DNA of 64,000 nt. Origin: Nitrosophilus alvini. Its GTDB lineage: Bacteria; Campylobacterota; Campylobacteria; Campylobacterales; Nitratiruptoraceae. Made by a program: the position numbers and the translations under genes. The stretch is from positions 1,056,501 through 1,120,500 of the forward strand of contig NZ_AP022847.1 of NCBI RefSeq assembly GCF_015100395.1. The letters run 5' to 3'. Numbering within the stretch: the first letter of the stretch is position 1; the number at the start of each line of letters is the position of its first letter. This document shows positions 26,509-36,111 of the stretch, one piece after another. Under the pieces are notes generated by a model. It made no database searches, had not been told where the DNA came from, and worked only from the letters and a program-made list of their open reading frames with translations.

Positions 26509-28804
26509 CTATTTTTACCTCTTTGAACGGCTTTTGGGTTCTGTATCTGTATACAAAAATCCCGGCACTTGCTGCGATTAGAATTATGATAGCTGTCAAA
26601 AGCCCGTAGGCATATGACTGATACTCATTTCTTGAGGGAGAATATGTACCTATATAGGTTGTCTCATACTCTTTTCCCTCTTCCTCAAAACTCGCAACTA
26701 CAATAAATTTTTCCCTGAATCTTTTATTGTATTTTTCCCAATCGGGGTAGTAATCTTTTATGAGTTTGAACTTCGCTATACCGTTTTCGTCACTCTTTTG
26801 GCTTTTTTGCCAGCCAAACTGCGTCACGAGTACCACTTTGGCCCCTTCAAGCGGTCTGCCATCTTTCAAAACCATGAATTTCACCTCTTCGCCGGTATGA
26901 AGTCTGGAATAAAAAGTTTCATTTTCTGGGCGCAGCCTCAAAATATCAAAGGGAACCTCTTTTATCGTTTTTGCCGCCATCTTTTTCTTGTCGTAAACCG
27001 CGTGTGAGCTGTGATCGAATCTTTTAAATTCGTATTTGGCTACTTTTATATACTCTTTTCGAGGAGTTTTTATATCCTGCAGATAATAGACGCTGTAGTA
27101 ACCGCTTTTAGGCATTTCAAAACTGACACTTATGCATCCTCTTTTTTTCGGCTCCACCTCTTTTACGACACCTTCGGTATCTACAGTATAGAAAGTCCCT
27201 TTAGGATTGATTACGCATTTTGGCTTGCCAAGCTCACCTGTAACAAGCCAGACTCTTCTTTTGGGAACCGCGTTTGGAACACGTCTGCCCATCATACCCA
27301 TTCTTCTGCTACCGGGCAGTCTGTCTTTAAACCAGACGCTCTGCTCGGGTAAAACGGCCACTTTCTCAATGTTTTTGGAGTTTTTCTTCATCATCATTGC
27401 CGCACTGCCCGTGTGATGACCGCGCGGCTTTCTGCCATATGTCTCTATAACATAGTCTCTGTATAGATTTACACCCACAAAGAAGATTATAAGAAGTGCC
27501 GCGAAAGGATATGCAATGACTTTTCTGACTTTGTCTGTTTCAATAAAAGCCATTCTTTTATAAAGTATAAAAAGAGCCCAAAAAACAGCAATCCATCTAA
27601 ACAGATGAAAAATCTGCAGCCATCTATCTCCTCTTTTCGCCAAAGGCTCCACATCTACATCGAACCCAAATCCCCAAGCAAGCCCTTCAACTATTCTTTC
27701 ATAATTGCCTGTAAAGAAAAACTCAAGAGCATGACCCATGGAAGCAAAGATAAAAAGAGGCGCAAATGCGTATCCCAGTGTATAAAAGACACTGCCGAAA
27801 TCTTTTTTCACTATTTTGGAGGCTATCCACATACCGATCACTGCTGCTGCGATGGTAAAAAGCGCAGCATATAAAAAGGCAAACATACCTGTGGCATCAA
27901 GTTTGCCAAAATCCACAAACTGTTTGAAAAATTCGGCCGTCTTTGCCCATATAAAATGATCGGAAATATTGCTTCTGCCAAGACCGTGATGAAATGCCAT
28001 GGAGATAGGAATAGCTGCCAAAATAAGTATATATACCCAGACTTCAGCTTTGAGAGTTTTGAATCTGTTATAAAGAGAAAATCCCGGTTTTACAAATCTG
28101 AAATTGATAGCTTCGCAAGAATGCGTACACTCCATACAGAGAGTACAATCGCTTATAGAGTTTTTTTTGTCGAAATTGAAAGGACTCAGACCATAAGGGC
28201 AAGTTTTTGCACAATCGAACGTTTTACACGATTTGCAGGCACTCTCATACGAACCGAACCATGTAAAAGAGAGCTTGCCGAAAGCTCTGAGTGCCGTACC
28301 GATAGGACATATGTATTTGCAATAACTCATATCTTTATAGAGAAAATAGATGAAAAACGCCAAAACAGTCATTACACTAAAGAGTATCGCGCTTCCAAGA
28401 GGAGTTCTGTAGACTCCCGGAAACATGTAGTAAACTCCCCACCATCCCAAAAAAAGCAGCATAATACCGATAAATCTGTTTTCAAGCCATTTTGGCATCT
28501 TTTTTTTGAGCCCTGCTTTAGTGATATATTTTCCCAAAAAACCGTGTGGGCATATACCGCAGAATATTCTGCCGAAAGTCGGCAGAGTGGTAACTATAAA
28601 AAGAGGCCAAAAAATCCCCCAAAACACGGCAGTGGTAAAAATATTGTTTTTTGAAGAGTCTGCATATCCCATATAGATTGCGTAGAAAAAAAGCGCAGCA
28701 ACAGATATACGCAAAACCAAAAGGAATTTTTGATTTTTAAATAAAAACCTTAAAATCGGCATTTTGAAGATATCGTTATTGTCGCGTTTAATAAATCTGA
28801 CCAT
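26495..28804 (-). CDS. large NosR-like polyferredoxin fused to a C-terminal Ig-like (DUF4198-type) domain
   Basis: This is a 769-residue membrane protein. Residues about 20-470 hold around ten helices with FixG/NosR motifs FCGICPHGFLGKY near 81 and YCKYICPIGTALR near 162. A cytoplasmic cluster region follows: CKSCKTFDCAKTCPYGL near 190 and CTLCMECTHSCEAINF near 220. It lacks the N-terminal FMN domain of NosR. Instead a C-terminal periplasmic part (about 480-735) includes GRKPRGHHTGSAAMMMKK and RRMGMMGRR, rich in His and Met, then GEEVKFMVLKDGRPLEGAKV, a DUF4198/carboxypeptidase-regulatory-like beta domain seen in metal-uptake proteins, and a last helix. A metal-reducing or metal-handling role is a reasonable guess. 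Confidence 0.8.
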   Translation of the reverse strand: MVRFIKRDNNDIFKMPILRFLFKNQKFLLVLRISVAALFFYAIYMGYADSSKNNIFTTAVFWGIFWPLFIVTTLPTFGRIFCGICPHGFLGKYITKAGLKKKMPKWLENRFIGIMLLFLGWWGVYYMFPGVYRTPLGSAILFSVMTVLAFFIYFLYKDMSYCKYICPIGTALRAFGKLSFTWFGSYESACKSCKTFDCAKTCPYGLSPFNFDKKNSISDCTLCMECTHSCEAINFRFVKPGFSLYNRFKTLKAEVWVYILILAAIPISMAFHHGLGRSNISDHFIWAKTAEFFKQFVDFGKLDATGMFAFLYAALFTIAAAVIGMWIASKIVKKDFGSVFYTLGYAFAPLFIFASMGHALEFFFTGNYERIVEGLAWGFGFDVDVEPLAKRGDRWLQIFHLFRWIAVFWALFILYKRMAFIETDKVRKVIAYPFAALLIIFFVGVNLYRDYVIETYGRKPRGHHTGSAAMMMKKNSKNIEKVAVLPEQSVWFKDRLPGSRRMGMMGRRVPNAVPKRRVWLVTGELGKPKCVINPKGTFYTVDTEGVVKEVEPKKRGCISVSFEMPKSGYYSVYYLQDIKTPRKEYIKVAKYEFKRFDHSSHAVYDKKKMAAKTIKEVPFDILRLRPENETFYSRLHTGEEVKFMVLKDGRPLEGAKVVLVTQFGWQKSQKSDENGIAKFKLIKDYYPDWEKYNKRFREKFIVVASFEEEGKEYETTYIGTYSPSRNEYQSYAYGLLTAIIILIAASAGIFVYRYRTQKPFKEVKIDEQD

Positions 28805-28815
28805 AATTTAGCCTT

Positions 28816-29478
28816 TTATAGTTTCAATATGCCAAGCAGCACCATAACGCCTCCCGCAAAAAGCAGAGCCGAAGCAGCTGTTTCTATCCACTTTTTCTGT
28901 CTGGAAAATTGAAAAAGAAGCTCTTTGGTTATAGACGAGAGAATAAATCCGTAAAAAATAAAAGAGACCATAACAGCGCCTATCCCGAACAAAAATCCGT
29001 AAAAAAGAGAAACTACCTTTGAAGAACTGCCGGCACTGAACGCAGCAAGACTTAAAACTGGCGCACAAAAATTAAAAGAGAGTGCTGCACCCATAAAAAA
29101 ATATCCGCCTTTTCCAAGCCTGTTTATACCTTTTGAAAAGTTCCGTGCAACACAACAGCTTTTTTCTCTTTGAAACTGTGTATAAAAGAGATATAAAGCC
29201 GTTAAGATCATAAGCACTCCCATAACTCTCCCCCAAAGCAGCGGCTCATTCAAAATCTCCTTGACGGTAAGCGAGGCATAAGAGGCACTGAGTGCTATCA
29301 TCGAATATGAAAATACTCGGCCTGCACTGAATATCCCTACAGTCGTCATAGATTGTTTCAAGGTTGATGAATTACTCACAAGCAGAGGACTCAAAAGCGG
29401 CGCGCAGGACAACATACAAGCCGTCGAACCGTATGAAAGTCCCATAAGAAAAACTGTTATATACGCAGCCGCTTCCAA
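28816..29478 (-). CDS. SafE/UreH-CcdA-like membrane protein
   Basis: This 220-residue protein has about six helices in two inverted halves. Each half begins with a Cys-Ala-Pro motif: ACMLSCAPLLSPL (near 25) and NFCAPVLSLAAFSAG (near 137). This matches the DsbD/CcdA-like superfamily (often labelled sulfite exporter TauE/SafE or UreH-like), where two membrane cysteines relay reducing equivalents across the membrane. A further pair, SCCVARN, lies in the central loop. It sits 11 bases upstream of the large polyferredoxin and 14 bases after the TonB receptor, so it belongs to the same operon and may supply thiol-based reductant to a periplasmic partner. Confidence 0.75.
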   Translation of the reverse strand: MEAAAYITVFLMGLSYGSTACMLSCAPLLSPLLVSNSSTLKQSMTTVGIFSAGRVFSYSMIALSASYASLTVKEILNEPLLWGRVMGVLMILTALYLFYTQFQREKSCCVARNFSKGINRLGKGGYFFMGAALSFNFCAPVLSLAAFSAGSSSKVVSLFYGFLFGIGAVMVSFIFYGFILSSITKELLFQFSRQKKWIETAASALLFAGGVMVLLGILKL

Positions 29479-29492
29479 TCAAATCCTTTTAT

Positions 29493-31673
29493 TTAAAATC
29501 TGTATTTCATACCTACATAATAGACCCTTCCCGGATCAACCGTAATGGATGCGTCTTCCGCATCCAATCTGCCGTCACCACTTTTGTCACTATAAAGGTA
29601 GACTGTTCTGTAATATTGATTGTCAAAGAAGTTATCCACTCTTGCAAAAAACTCAAAATCGTTTCCATTGATTTTTGTATTGTATCTTGCCTGAAGATTC
29701 AAGACACCGTATGAAGGCATTTTTACAAAATTTGTTTCATCTGCATAATAGCTTGACTGCCAATACCATTCGGGAATCAACGTCCACTTAGGCGACATCT
29801 TTATATAGGTAAAAAGATCGATTTTATGATGTGGTGTTCTTGGAAGCTGGTTTCCGTCAATATCATACGTTTCATCTCCTGTTGATCTATATATAGGATC
29901 CAAGTCTACTGTAAAAGGCAGATGTGACGTATAGTATGCATCCAGGTATGTATATGCCAGATCAAAGGCGAGCTTTTTGCTTCTATCACTCTTTACAGAG
30001 AATTCCAGCCCTCTGCTTCTTGCGTCACCCACATTGTCAAAATATACATTCGAACCGTTTGAATAGTAGGTACCTCCGTTTCTGGCTATAATATCTTTGG
30101 TATCAAGCTGATACAATGTAACCTCATATTCAAATTTGTTATTTTTCAGGTGGCGTGTGCCTCTGATACCTATTTCATAGTTTATCGTAGTTTCGGTATC
30201 GATATCAGGATTGTTTTGAGAATATCTGTCTGGATCAAAATCGTACGCATACAACTCATATATACGAGGATTTCTGAAACCGGTGGAAATATTTGTATAA
30301 AGAGTGTTGTCAGCATTCAACTGATAAGTTGCACCTACTCTGTATGAAACGTTTCTAAAAGAATCATCCCTAGTTATATTTGAAAGCGTCCACACAGTCC
30401 CGTCAAAATCGTAACTCTCTGATGCATATTCATATTTGTCATAATCATATCTGGCATTGGCTACAATTGTCCATTTCGGGTTTAGTTTATACTTAACTTC
30501 TCCGTACAATCCATATCTGTCTTCTGTACTGTCAGAATCGGTCCATTCACCAGTATAATATGTCTTACCTCTGCTTGTATAAGTTTTTGTAGTTAAATCA
30601 TAAGATTTCAGTTCTCTTTGACCGATATCTAACCCTACCATATAGGCAAGATTGTCTATATTGGCTCTATATTCGCTTTTTATACCTTTTTGATATATAT
30701 CGTCACTGCTGTCTCTCGTATATGTATCTTCAAATCCGTCGCCGTTGAGATCCTGAGGAGAAGCTTCAAAATCGTACAGGTCCACATAATAGTAGGTATT
30801 TACCATCAAATTTGCGCCGTTGTCGAAGTCTTTGTTGTAAGTTATAAAATATTTGTCTATGTCGGAATAGTAGTCATGGTTCCATGGCAGATCTGCATCA
30901 TCTTTGCCGGTAGGATTTGTTTCGGCAGCCGTTACTCCGGTAACACTTCCTCTTGAACTCTCCTCATATTTTCTTGTAACATCTACGCCGACTGTTATGT
31001 CACTCATCTCATCAATAAAATATGTAAATTTTCCACTTGCGGATTTTGTCCAGTTTTCACTCATATCCCAGTATCCACCGGTATATCTGTAACTTGCTAT
31101 CACATTTGCAGCGTATTGATCCGTACTTTTATATGCAGTAGCTTTATAGTTTTGATACGCATAACTTCCGTATTCGGCTTCTACAGATACTTCATTTCTG
31201 TTTTTCGGTTTTTTGGTTGTAATGATTACAGCACCTGCCAATGCATTGGGACCGTACAGATATGAAGCTCCCCCTTTTATCACTTTGATGCTCTCAATCT
31301 CATCAAGATTAAACTTAACCTTACCTCCGTTTTGAAGTACAGGTACGCCATCAATAACTATCGCAACACCGGTATCTTCCCACATAAACTCCTGCTGTGC
31401 AACGCCTCTCATATGGATCTCAACAACATCGCCATTTCTTACATCCGCTGTAATACCTGGAACGGTACGCAAAATTTCATTGATGTTTTTCGCATCTATT
31501 ATCTCTATCTTTTTCTCATCTATAACATTTACAGTCGAAACTTCCGTTTTCGGATCAGTAAATATATCCTCAATGGTAGAAGACTCGACCACTACACTGT
31601 CCAAAACTATCTCCTCTGCTGCCGCAAGCGAAGAGAACAGTGCCAAACCTGCTAGTAAAAGAGTTCTTTTCAT
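29493..31673 (-). CDS. TonB-dependent outer-membrane receptor
   Basis: This is a 726-residue receptor with signal peptide MKRTLLLAGLALFSSLAAA, a TonB-box-like start EEIVLDSVVVES, a plug domain (about 40-155, INEILRTVPGITADVRNGDVVEIHMRG and IESIKVIKGGASYLYGPNALAGAVIITTKK), and a 22-strand barrel ending MKYRF. Two short Ca-binding-like loops, DLNGDGFEDT near 320 and DKSGDGRLDAED near 700, lie in the barrel. It imports a ligand too large for porins using TonB energy; ligand unknown. It is the first gene of the operon leading to the polyferredoxins and double-cubane-like reductase. A GTTAA-N6-GTTAA box lies 43 bases upstream of the start. Confidence 0.92.
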   Translation of the reverse strand: MKRTLLLAGLALFSSLAAAEEIVLDSVVVESSTIEDIFTDPKTEVSTVNVIDEKKIEIIDAKNINEILRTVPGITADVRNGDVVEIHMRGVAQQEFMWEDTGVAIVIDGVPVLQNGGKVKFNLDEIESIKVIKGGASYLYGPNALAGAVIITTKKPKNRNEVSVEAEYGSYAYQNYKATAYKSTDQYAANVIASYRYTGGYWDMSENWTKSASGKFTYFIDEMSDITVGVDVTRKYEESSRGSVTGVTAAETNPTGKDDADLPWNHDYYSDIDKYFITYNKDFDNGANLMVNTYYYVDLYDFEASPQDLNGDGFEDTYTRDSSDDIYQKGIKSEYRANIDNLAYMVGLDIGQRELKSYDLTTKTYTSRGKTYYTGEWTDSDSTEDRYGLYGEVKYKLNPKWTIVANARYDYDKYEYASESYDFDGTVWTLSNITRDDSFRNVSYRVGATYQLNADNTLYTNISTGFRNPRIYELYAYDFDPDRYSQNNPDIDTETTINYEIGIRGTRHLKNNKFEYEVTLYQLDTKDIIARNGGTYYSNGSNVYFDNVGDARSRGLEFSVKSDRSKKLAFDLAYTYLDAYYTSHLPFTVDLDPIYRSTGDETYDIDGNQLPRTPHHKIDLFTYIKMSPKWTLIPEWYWQSSYYADETNFVKMPSYGVLNLQARYNTKINGNDFEFFARVDNFFDNQYYRTVYLYSDKSGDGRLDAEDASITVDPGRVYYVGMKYRF

Positions 31674-31699
31674 TCACTACTCCTATCTGATTTTTTGGT

Positions 31700-31731
31700 A
31701 GTGTAGCAAAGGAGTGTTAAATATGTGTTAA
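31700..31731 (-). promoter_or_regulatory. direct-repeat regulator box A and -10 for the TonB-receptor operon
   Basis: On the + strand GTTAA occurs at 31716-31720 and 31727-31731, an 11-base period. On the minus (coding) strand the proximal TTAAC is followed 15 bases later by TACACT (31705-31700), a plausible -10. There is no good -35, so the box occupies the -35 region as for activators of the OmpR/PhoB family. The same geometry occurs at 38280 and 44587. Confidence 0.6.
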
Positions 31732-31883
31732 ACATTTCTTACTTTTTTATATAAATTATTTTTTTAATTTTTGAGTCATGCAGTTGTCACTTTATTTTTA
31801 CAAAAGCCGAAGTAGTAGGATATTTATGCAGATTTTTTACTTAAGAATAAATATTTTCAGAAAAGGCACTATGCCATTTAGTT

Positions 31884-34800
31884 TTAATTAAAATCAATTA
31901 TCTCTTTTTTCCGATAAATCCACACAAACAGAATAGGTATAAATACAAGCGTCAAAAACGTTCCTACCATAAGCCCGCCGATAGCTACAGCACCCAGTGG
32001 TGCGAGACGCTCTAACCCTATTGCCCATCCAAGCGCTACCGGAAGCATACCTGCTGTTGTAGCAAATGCGGTCATAAGAACAGGCCTAGTTCTTATTTTT
32101 ATGCTCTCGAGCATAGCTTCTTTTGCACTCAGTCCCTTTTTAATACCAAGAAGTGCAAATTCTATAAGAAGTATTGCATTGTTTACAATAATACCGCTAA
32201 GCAGTATAAAACCCATCATTGCAGGCATAGAAGTATGATAATCCATACTCAACAATATCCAGCTTGCTCCAACAAGCGTCAGGGGAATAGAAAAGATTAT
32301 AAGCAGCGGTGCCCTTACAGAGTTAAACATAGGAACCAATGTAAAAAATATCAGACCAATGCCAAACGCTACCGCTTTTATCATCCTTTTAGCGGAATCT
32401 TGAAACTGGGCGATATCTCCTGTTTGCGTCATCTCTACCCCATCAGGAAGTTTTACGCCCTGATATGCCTCATCAAAATTTTGCATAATATGAGATATGG
32501 CTGCCTTTTCCCTGAATCCATATATATCTATCGTGTATTCCAGCCCCTCTCTTGTAATCTGGCTTGGCTCTTTTGCCTTTTCAAGTTTCGAAAAAGCTGA
32601 TAGCGGAATTTTCCCTTTAGGTGTATCAATCAAAATTGTATCAAGATACAATAAAGCTTTATCTCTATCGTCTCCCCTGATTCTTATCAGTATATCGTTG
32701 GAATTTCTGACAGGTTTCAGCGCTGCAGGTGCACCTTTTAGATAAAGTCCCACCTGTTTTGATATCTCTTCTGAGTTCACCCCGTAGTATGCTGCTTTTG
32801 CCTCATCGATGAAAAGTCTGTAGACTGTTTTATCCAAATCCCAAGTTTTTGCAACATTAACTAATCCTTGGGTATTTTCCAAAACTTTAAAAAGATTTTC
32901 CGAGGCGATTTGGAGCTTCTCAAAACTGTCGCTGCTAAGCATAACATCCACATTTCCTCTGATACTGGAGAGTGCGGTAGCTCCATAGTCGAATACAGAA
33001 AAATATTTTATATTGGGGATTTCCTGAAGTCTTTTTCTGATTTTTCTTTCTATATCCCAAATACTTTCACCTCTTTCAAATCTATTTACATACGCAGCAG
33101 TAATAGCCATATAGTCTATCCCCCCGCCGCTGCCGATACTTAAAACTCCGGCTTCACTTCCTACACTGGCCGACACTCTGAGTACCTCTCCGCTTCCATA
33201 TACGGCTTTGTTGACTTTTTCAAGAACTTCGGCACTTTTTTCAATTGGAAGATTTGGATCCATAGTGATATTTATCTTCACAATACCGGTATCCATAGGC
33301 GGCATAAGCTCCTGACCGACTATCGGCATAACCACTCTGACACTTATCACAAAAAGAATCAGCAAAAGGGAAAAATAAAGAACCGATAAAGCTCTGCTCT
33401 CCATAGCCGCTTTTGCAAGCTTTATGAAAAAATTTCTGGCCCAGCTGTTAAAACTATCCGTAACTTTGCCAAATACTGCCTCAGCTTTTAGTATCCACTG
33501 ACTGTTTATAGCCAAAAATTTCAGACTCAGAAGCGGAACAGTGGTGATGGATATGATATATGAAGCAGCAAGTGCTATAAGAAGCGTGGAAACAAGAGGT
33601 CTGAATATCGTCTGCGGATAATCTCCCACAAACATAATAGGAAAAAGTGCGGCCATAGTTGTAACAGTGCCCGACAGATCAGCAAACATTATCTCTTTGG
33701 TACCATCCAAAACCGCTTTTTTTATCGGTTTTTTACGCTCTTTGTAGTGACGTTCTATATTTTCCATGACAACAACGGCATCATCTAGCAATAAACCAAG
33801 AGCCAAAATAATAGCCGTCAGGGTAACTACACTGAACTCTATGCCAAAAAGATACATCATAGCTACTGTAGCAGCATATACAAGCGGTATGGTAAACAGA
33901 ACAACCAAAACCTGTCTGAGCGAAGCCAAAAAGAAAAATGCTACGATTGTTGACATGATGATGGCATCACGCAAAGACTCAAACATATTGGCAATGCTTT
34001 GTTCAATAGTATCCTTCTGCGTATCGGTAATCTCAAAATGAAGCCCCGGATAAGTAGCTTTTATCTCAACCAATTTAGCCTCAACATTTTCTATCGTCTT
34101 CACTACATCTGCATCAATTGAACGTTGAACCGATAGAGCTATGGCAGGTTTGCCGTTACCGTAATAAAGAGCGCTGTTGTCATAATGGCCATAGTAAATA
34201 TGTGCTATATCTTCAAGACGGATAGTATCTGTTATAGCCAGTTTTTTTATCTGTTCAAGTCTTTCTCTTTTTCCTTTTGATTTAAGCAGAAACCTCCCTC
34301 TTGGAATATCCAAAAATCCGATAGCATAGTCTCTGTCGTTTTTTGAAAGAACACCCAAAACCTGCCCCATGCTCAAAGCATATCTATCCAGAGCCTCTTT
34401 ATCAATCTCAACCAAAATCTCTTTTTTGTAACCGCCAAAAATCTCTACGTTTGAAACTCCTTCTGTTTTTAGAAGTTCATTTTTTATCTCGTTTTCACAA
34501 ATCTCTCTTACCTCTATCAAAGAAGCTCTAACAGATGAGACTCCTATCGTAACTACAGGAGGAGTAGCCGCGGTAATTTTGTGGATTTGAGGCTCCTTGA
34601 TACCATCTGGCAAAGAAGAACGGATTTTCGATATTGCATTTGCTACATCACTTGCCGCACTGTCTATCTCTTTTTCGTATTCAAACTCTGCTCTGATTAC
34701 ACTAACTTCATCTATAGTAGTAGAATAAACTCTTCTTACCTTATCCAGCGTGTAGAGCTCTTTTTCAACTACTACCGCCACGTTCGAAGCGATATCTTTC

Positions 34801-34973
34801 GCTCCCGCTCCCGGCCAGATAATAACAGTTGCAATTTCCGGCCTGTTAGAATCCGGAAAAAGCTTTCTATCAATCGAGTTGTATCCGTACAACCCGAGAA
34901 ATAGAAAAAGCCCTAAAAAGGAGATGATATAATAAGGTCTTTTTAGTATCGTATCCAGCCAGCCGCTATTCAT
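31884..34973 (-). CDS. RND-family efflux transporter (inner-membrane pump)
   Basis: This 1029-residue pump has the RND topology: helix 1 (residues about 12-29), a large periplasmic loop, six helices (340-540), a second loop and six more helices (855-1020). The proton-relay helix reads LALGLLLDDAVVVMENIERHYKERK near 405, with the two adjacent aspartates of the drug/solute (HAE1) group rather than the metal-specific CusA type. TM1 is followed by the family motif DRKLFPDSNRPEIATVIIWPGAGAKDI. It overlaps the adaptor gene by 8 bases and forms a tripartite exporter with the adaptor and TolC-like genes. The substrate is unknown; context suggests a product of the same regulon. Confidence 0.93.
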   Translation of the reverse strand: MNSGWLDTILKRPYYIISFLGLFLFLGLYGYNSIDRKLFPDSNRPEIATVIIWPGAGAKDIASNVAVVVEKELYTLDKVRRVYSTTIDEVSVIRAEFEYEKEIDSAASDVANAISKIRSSLPDGIKEPQIHKITAATPPVVTIGVSSVRASLIEVREICENEIKNELLKTEGVSNVEIFGGYKKEILVEIDKEALDRYALSMGQVLGVLSKNDRDYAIGFLDIPRGRFLLKSKGKRERLEQIKKLAITDTIRLEDIAHIYYGHYDNSALYYGNGKPAIALSVQRSIDADVVKTIENVEAKLVEIKATYPGLHFEITDTQKDTIEQSIANMFESLRDAIIMSTIVAFFFLASLRQVLVVLFTIPLVYAATVAMMYLFGIEFSVVTLTAIILALGLLLDDAVVVMENIERHYKERKKPIKKAVLDGTKEIMFADLSGTVTTMAALFPIMFVGDYPQTIFRPLVSTLLIALAASYIISITTVPLLSLKFLAINSQWILKAEAVFGKVTDSFNSWARNFFIKLAKAAMESRALSVLYFSLLLILFVISVRVVMPIVGQELMPPMDTGIVKINITMDPNLPIEKSAEVLEKVNKAVYGSGEVLRVSASVGSEAGVLSIGSGGGIDYMAITAAYVNRFERGESIWDIERKIRKRLQEIPNIKYFSVFDYGATALSSIRGNVDVMLSSDSFEKLQIASENLFKVLENTQGLVNVAKTWDLDKTVYRLFIDEAKAAYYGVNSEEISKQVGLYLKGAPAALKPVRNSNDILIRIRGDDRDKALLYLDTILIDTPKGKIPLSAFSKLEKAKEPSQITREGLEYTIDIYGFREKAAISHIMQNFDEAYQGVKLPDGVEMTQTGDIAQFQDSAKRMIKAVAFGIGLIFFTLVPMFNSVRAPLLIIFSIPLTLVGASWILLSMDYHTSMPAMMGFILLSGIIVNNAILLIEFALLGIKKGLSAKEAMLESIKIRTRPVLMTAFATTAGMLPVALGWAIGLERLAPLGAVAIGGLMVGTFLTLVFIPILFVWIYRKKEIIDFN

Positions 34974-36111
34974 CGTTTAGAGCCCTGCCATTTTTCAAAA
35001 CAAATAGTTTTGAGAGTTTATCGCTACTGCCTACTGCTACCGGATGAGCAATATAGCAAATAGGAATAGCATATTTTTCATTTTGAGCCATAATAGTCAC
35101 TTTTTTTGGCAAAAAGGAGCCGTCTACATGCTCAAAAACATAAGTTCCTTCCTCTTTTTCAAGGAGCGCATTAACGGGTACTGCCATTCCAAACGCTTCT
35201 CTTTCTACAACTTCAACCTTTACATTGCTGTTTTCAGGGACTCCAAGAGAGGTTTGAAGATCTATCCTGGCAACAAATAAAGCTTTTTCACTATCCGGTA
35301 AAATTTCAGAAATTTTTGCTTCAACCCCGTCAACATAAACCTTTTTACCGTTTCTAATAGTCTTTGCTAATGCTGCTGGAAACAGAAATTCCACTCTTTT
35401 TTTGTCTCCAAAAAGTTTTATCAGAGGTTTTCCGGCAGTTGCAAGATCTCCCACTCTAAGAAATATCTTTCCTACCGTCCCGTCAATTGGCGATCGTATT
35501 ATGGCGTAGCGCAGTTGATTGATTTTTGCTTTAAGTTGTTCTTTTAAAGAATTAAGCTCTTCATATTTTGCCTCGACGCTTTTCTTTGTAGATTCATATT
35601 TGGATAATTTGAGCTTCATTGCAACCTCGGACTGGTCGAGCTTCTCTTTTGATACTGCATCGGCTTCGAAAAGTACAAGATTTCTCTCATACACTTTTTT
35701 GGCATACTGATAGTCGCTTTTTAAAGAATCAAGACTGACTTCTATAGACTCAATTGAACGCTCCAGAGCTTTGATAGATGACTTTTGTGCTTCAACAGCT
35801 GCTTTGAGTTCTCTATCATCGATAGAGATGAGAATATCGCCTTTTTTTATCTGGTCTCCTTCCTCCACATATACTTTTTGTATAAAACCGCTTATTTTGG
35901 AGGCAATTTGCGGATGATTGAGAGAATAGTATCTACCTATAAACTCTCTTTTTTGTTCTATTTTCATCTTTTTTGGATTAACTGTTTCAATAGATATCGA
36001 TTTTGCAGCAGGAACAGGAAGAGAGTCTATCTGCTCTTTTTTCTTTTTAACAATAATTACACCGCCGGCAATAAGTAAAATAAGTATCAATATTCCAAAG
36101 AGTTTTTTCAT
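34966..36111 (-). CDS. RND periplasmic adaptor (membrane fusion protein)
   Basis: This 381-residue HlyD/AcrA-type adaptor has an N-terminal membrane anchor (LFGILILILLIAGGVIIVKKKK). It has a split lipoyl domain (ISGFIQKVYVEEGDQIKKGDILISIDD near 73 and LRYAIIRSPIDGTVGKIFLRVGD near 200), a coiled-coil hairpin between them (about 105-195), then the beta-barrel and membrane-proximal domains. It bridges the RND pump with the outer-membrane channel. Its start overlaps the TolC-like stop by 4 bases, and its stop overlaps the pump start by 8 bases. Confidence 0.93.
   Translation of the reverse strand: MKKLFGILILILLIAGGVIIVKKKKEQIDSLPVPAAKSISIETVNPKKMKIEQKREFIGRYYSLNHPQIASKISGFIQKVYVEEGDQIKKGDILISIDDRELKAAVEAQKSSIKALERSIESIEVSLDSLKSDYQYAKKVYERNLVLFEADAVSKEKLDQSEVAMKLKLSKYESTKKSVEAKYEELNSLKEQLKAKINQLRYAIIRSPIDGTVGKIFLRVGDLATAGKPLIKLFGDKKRVEFLFPAALAKTIRNGKKVYVDGVEAKISEILPDSEKALFVARIDLQTSLGVPENSNVKVEVVEREAFGMAVPVNALLEKEEGTYVFEHVDGSFLPKKVTIMAQNEKYAIPICYIAHPVAVGSSDKLSKLFVLKNGRALNDE

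Noticed and set aside
27956-28654. 232-codon open frame antisense to the large polyferredoxin
   Set aside because: The minus-strand gene shows clear iron-sulfur motifs across this stretch; the opposite frame has no domain or SD.
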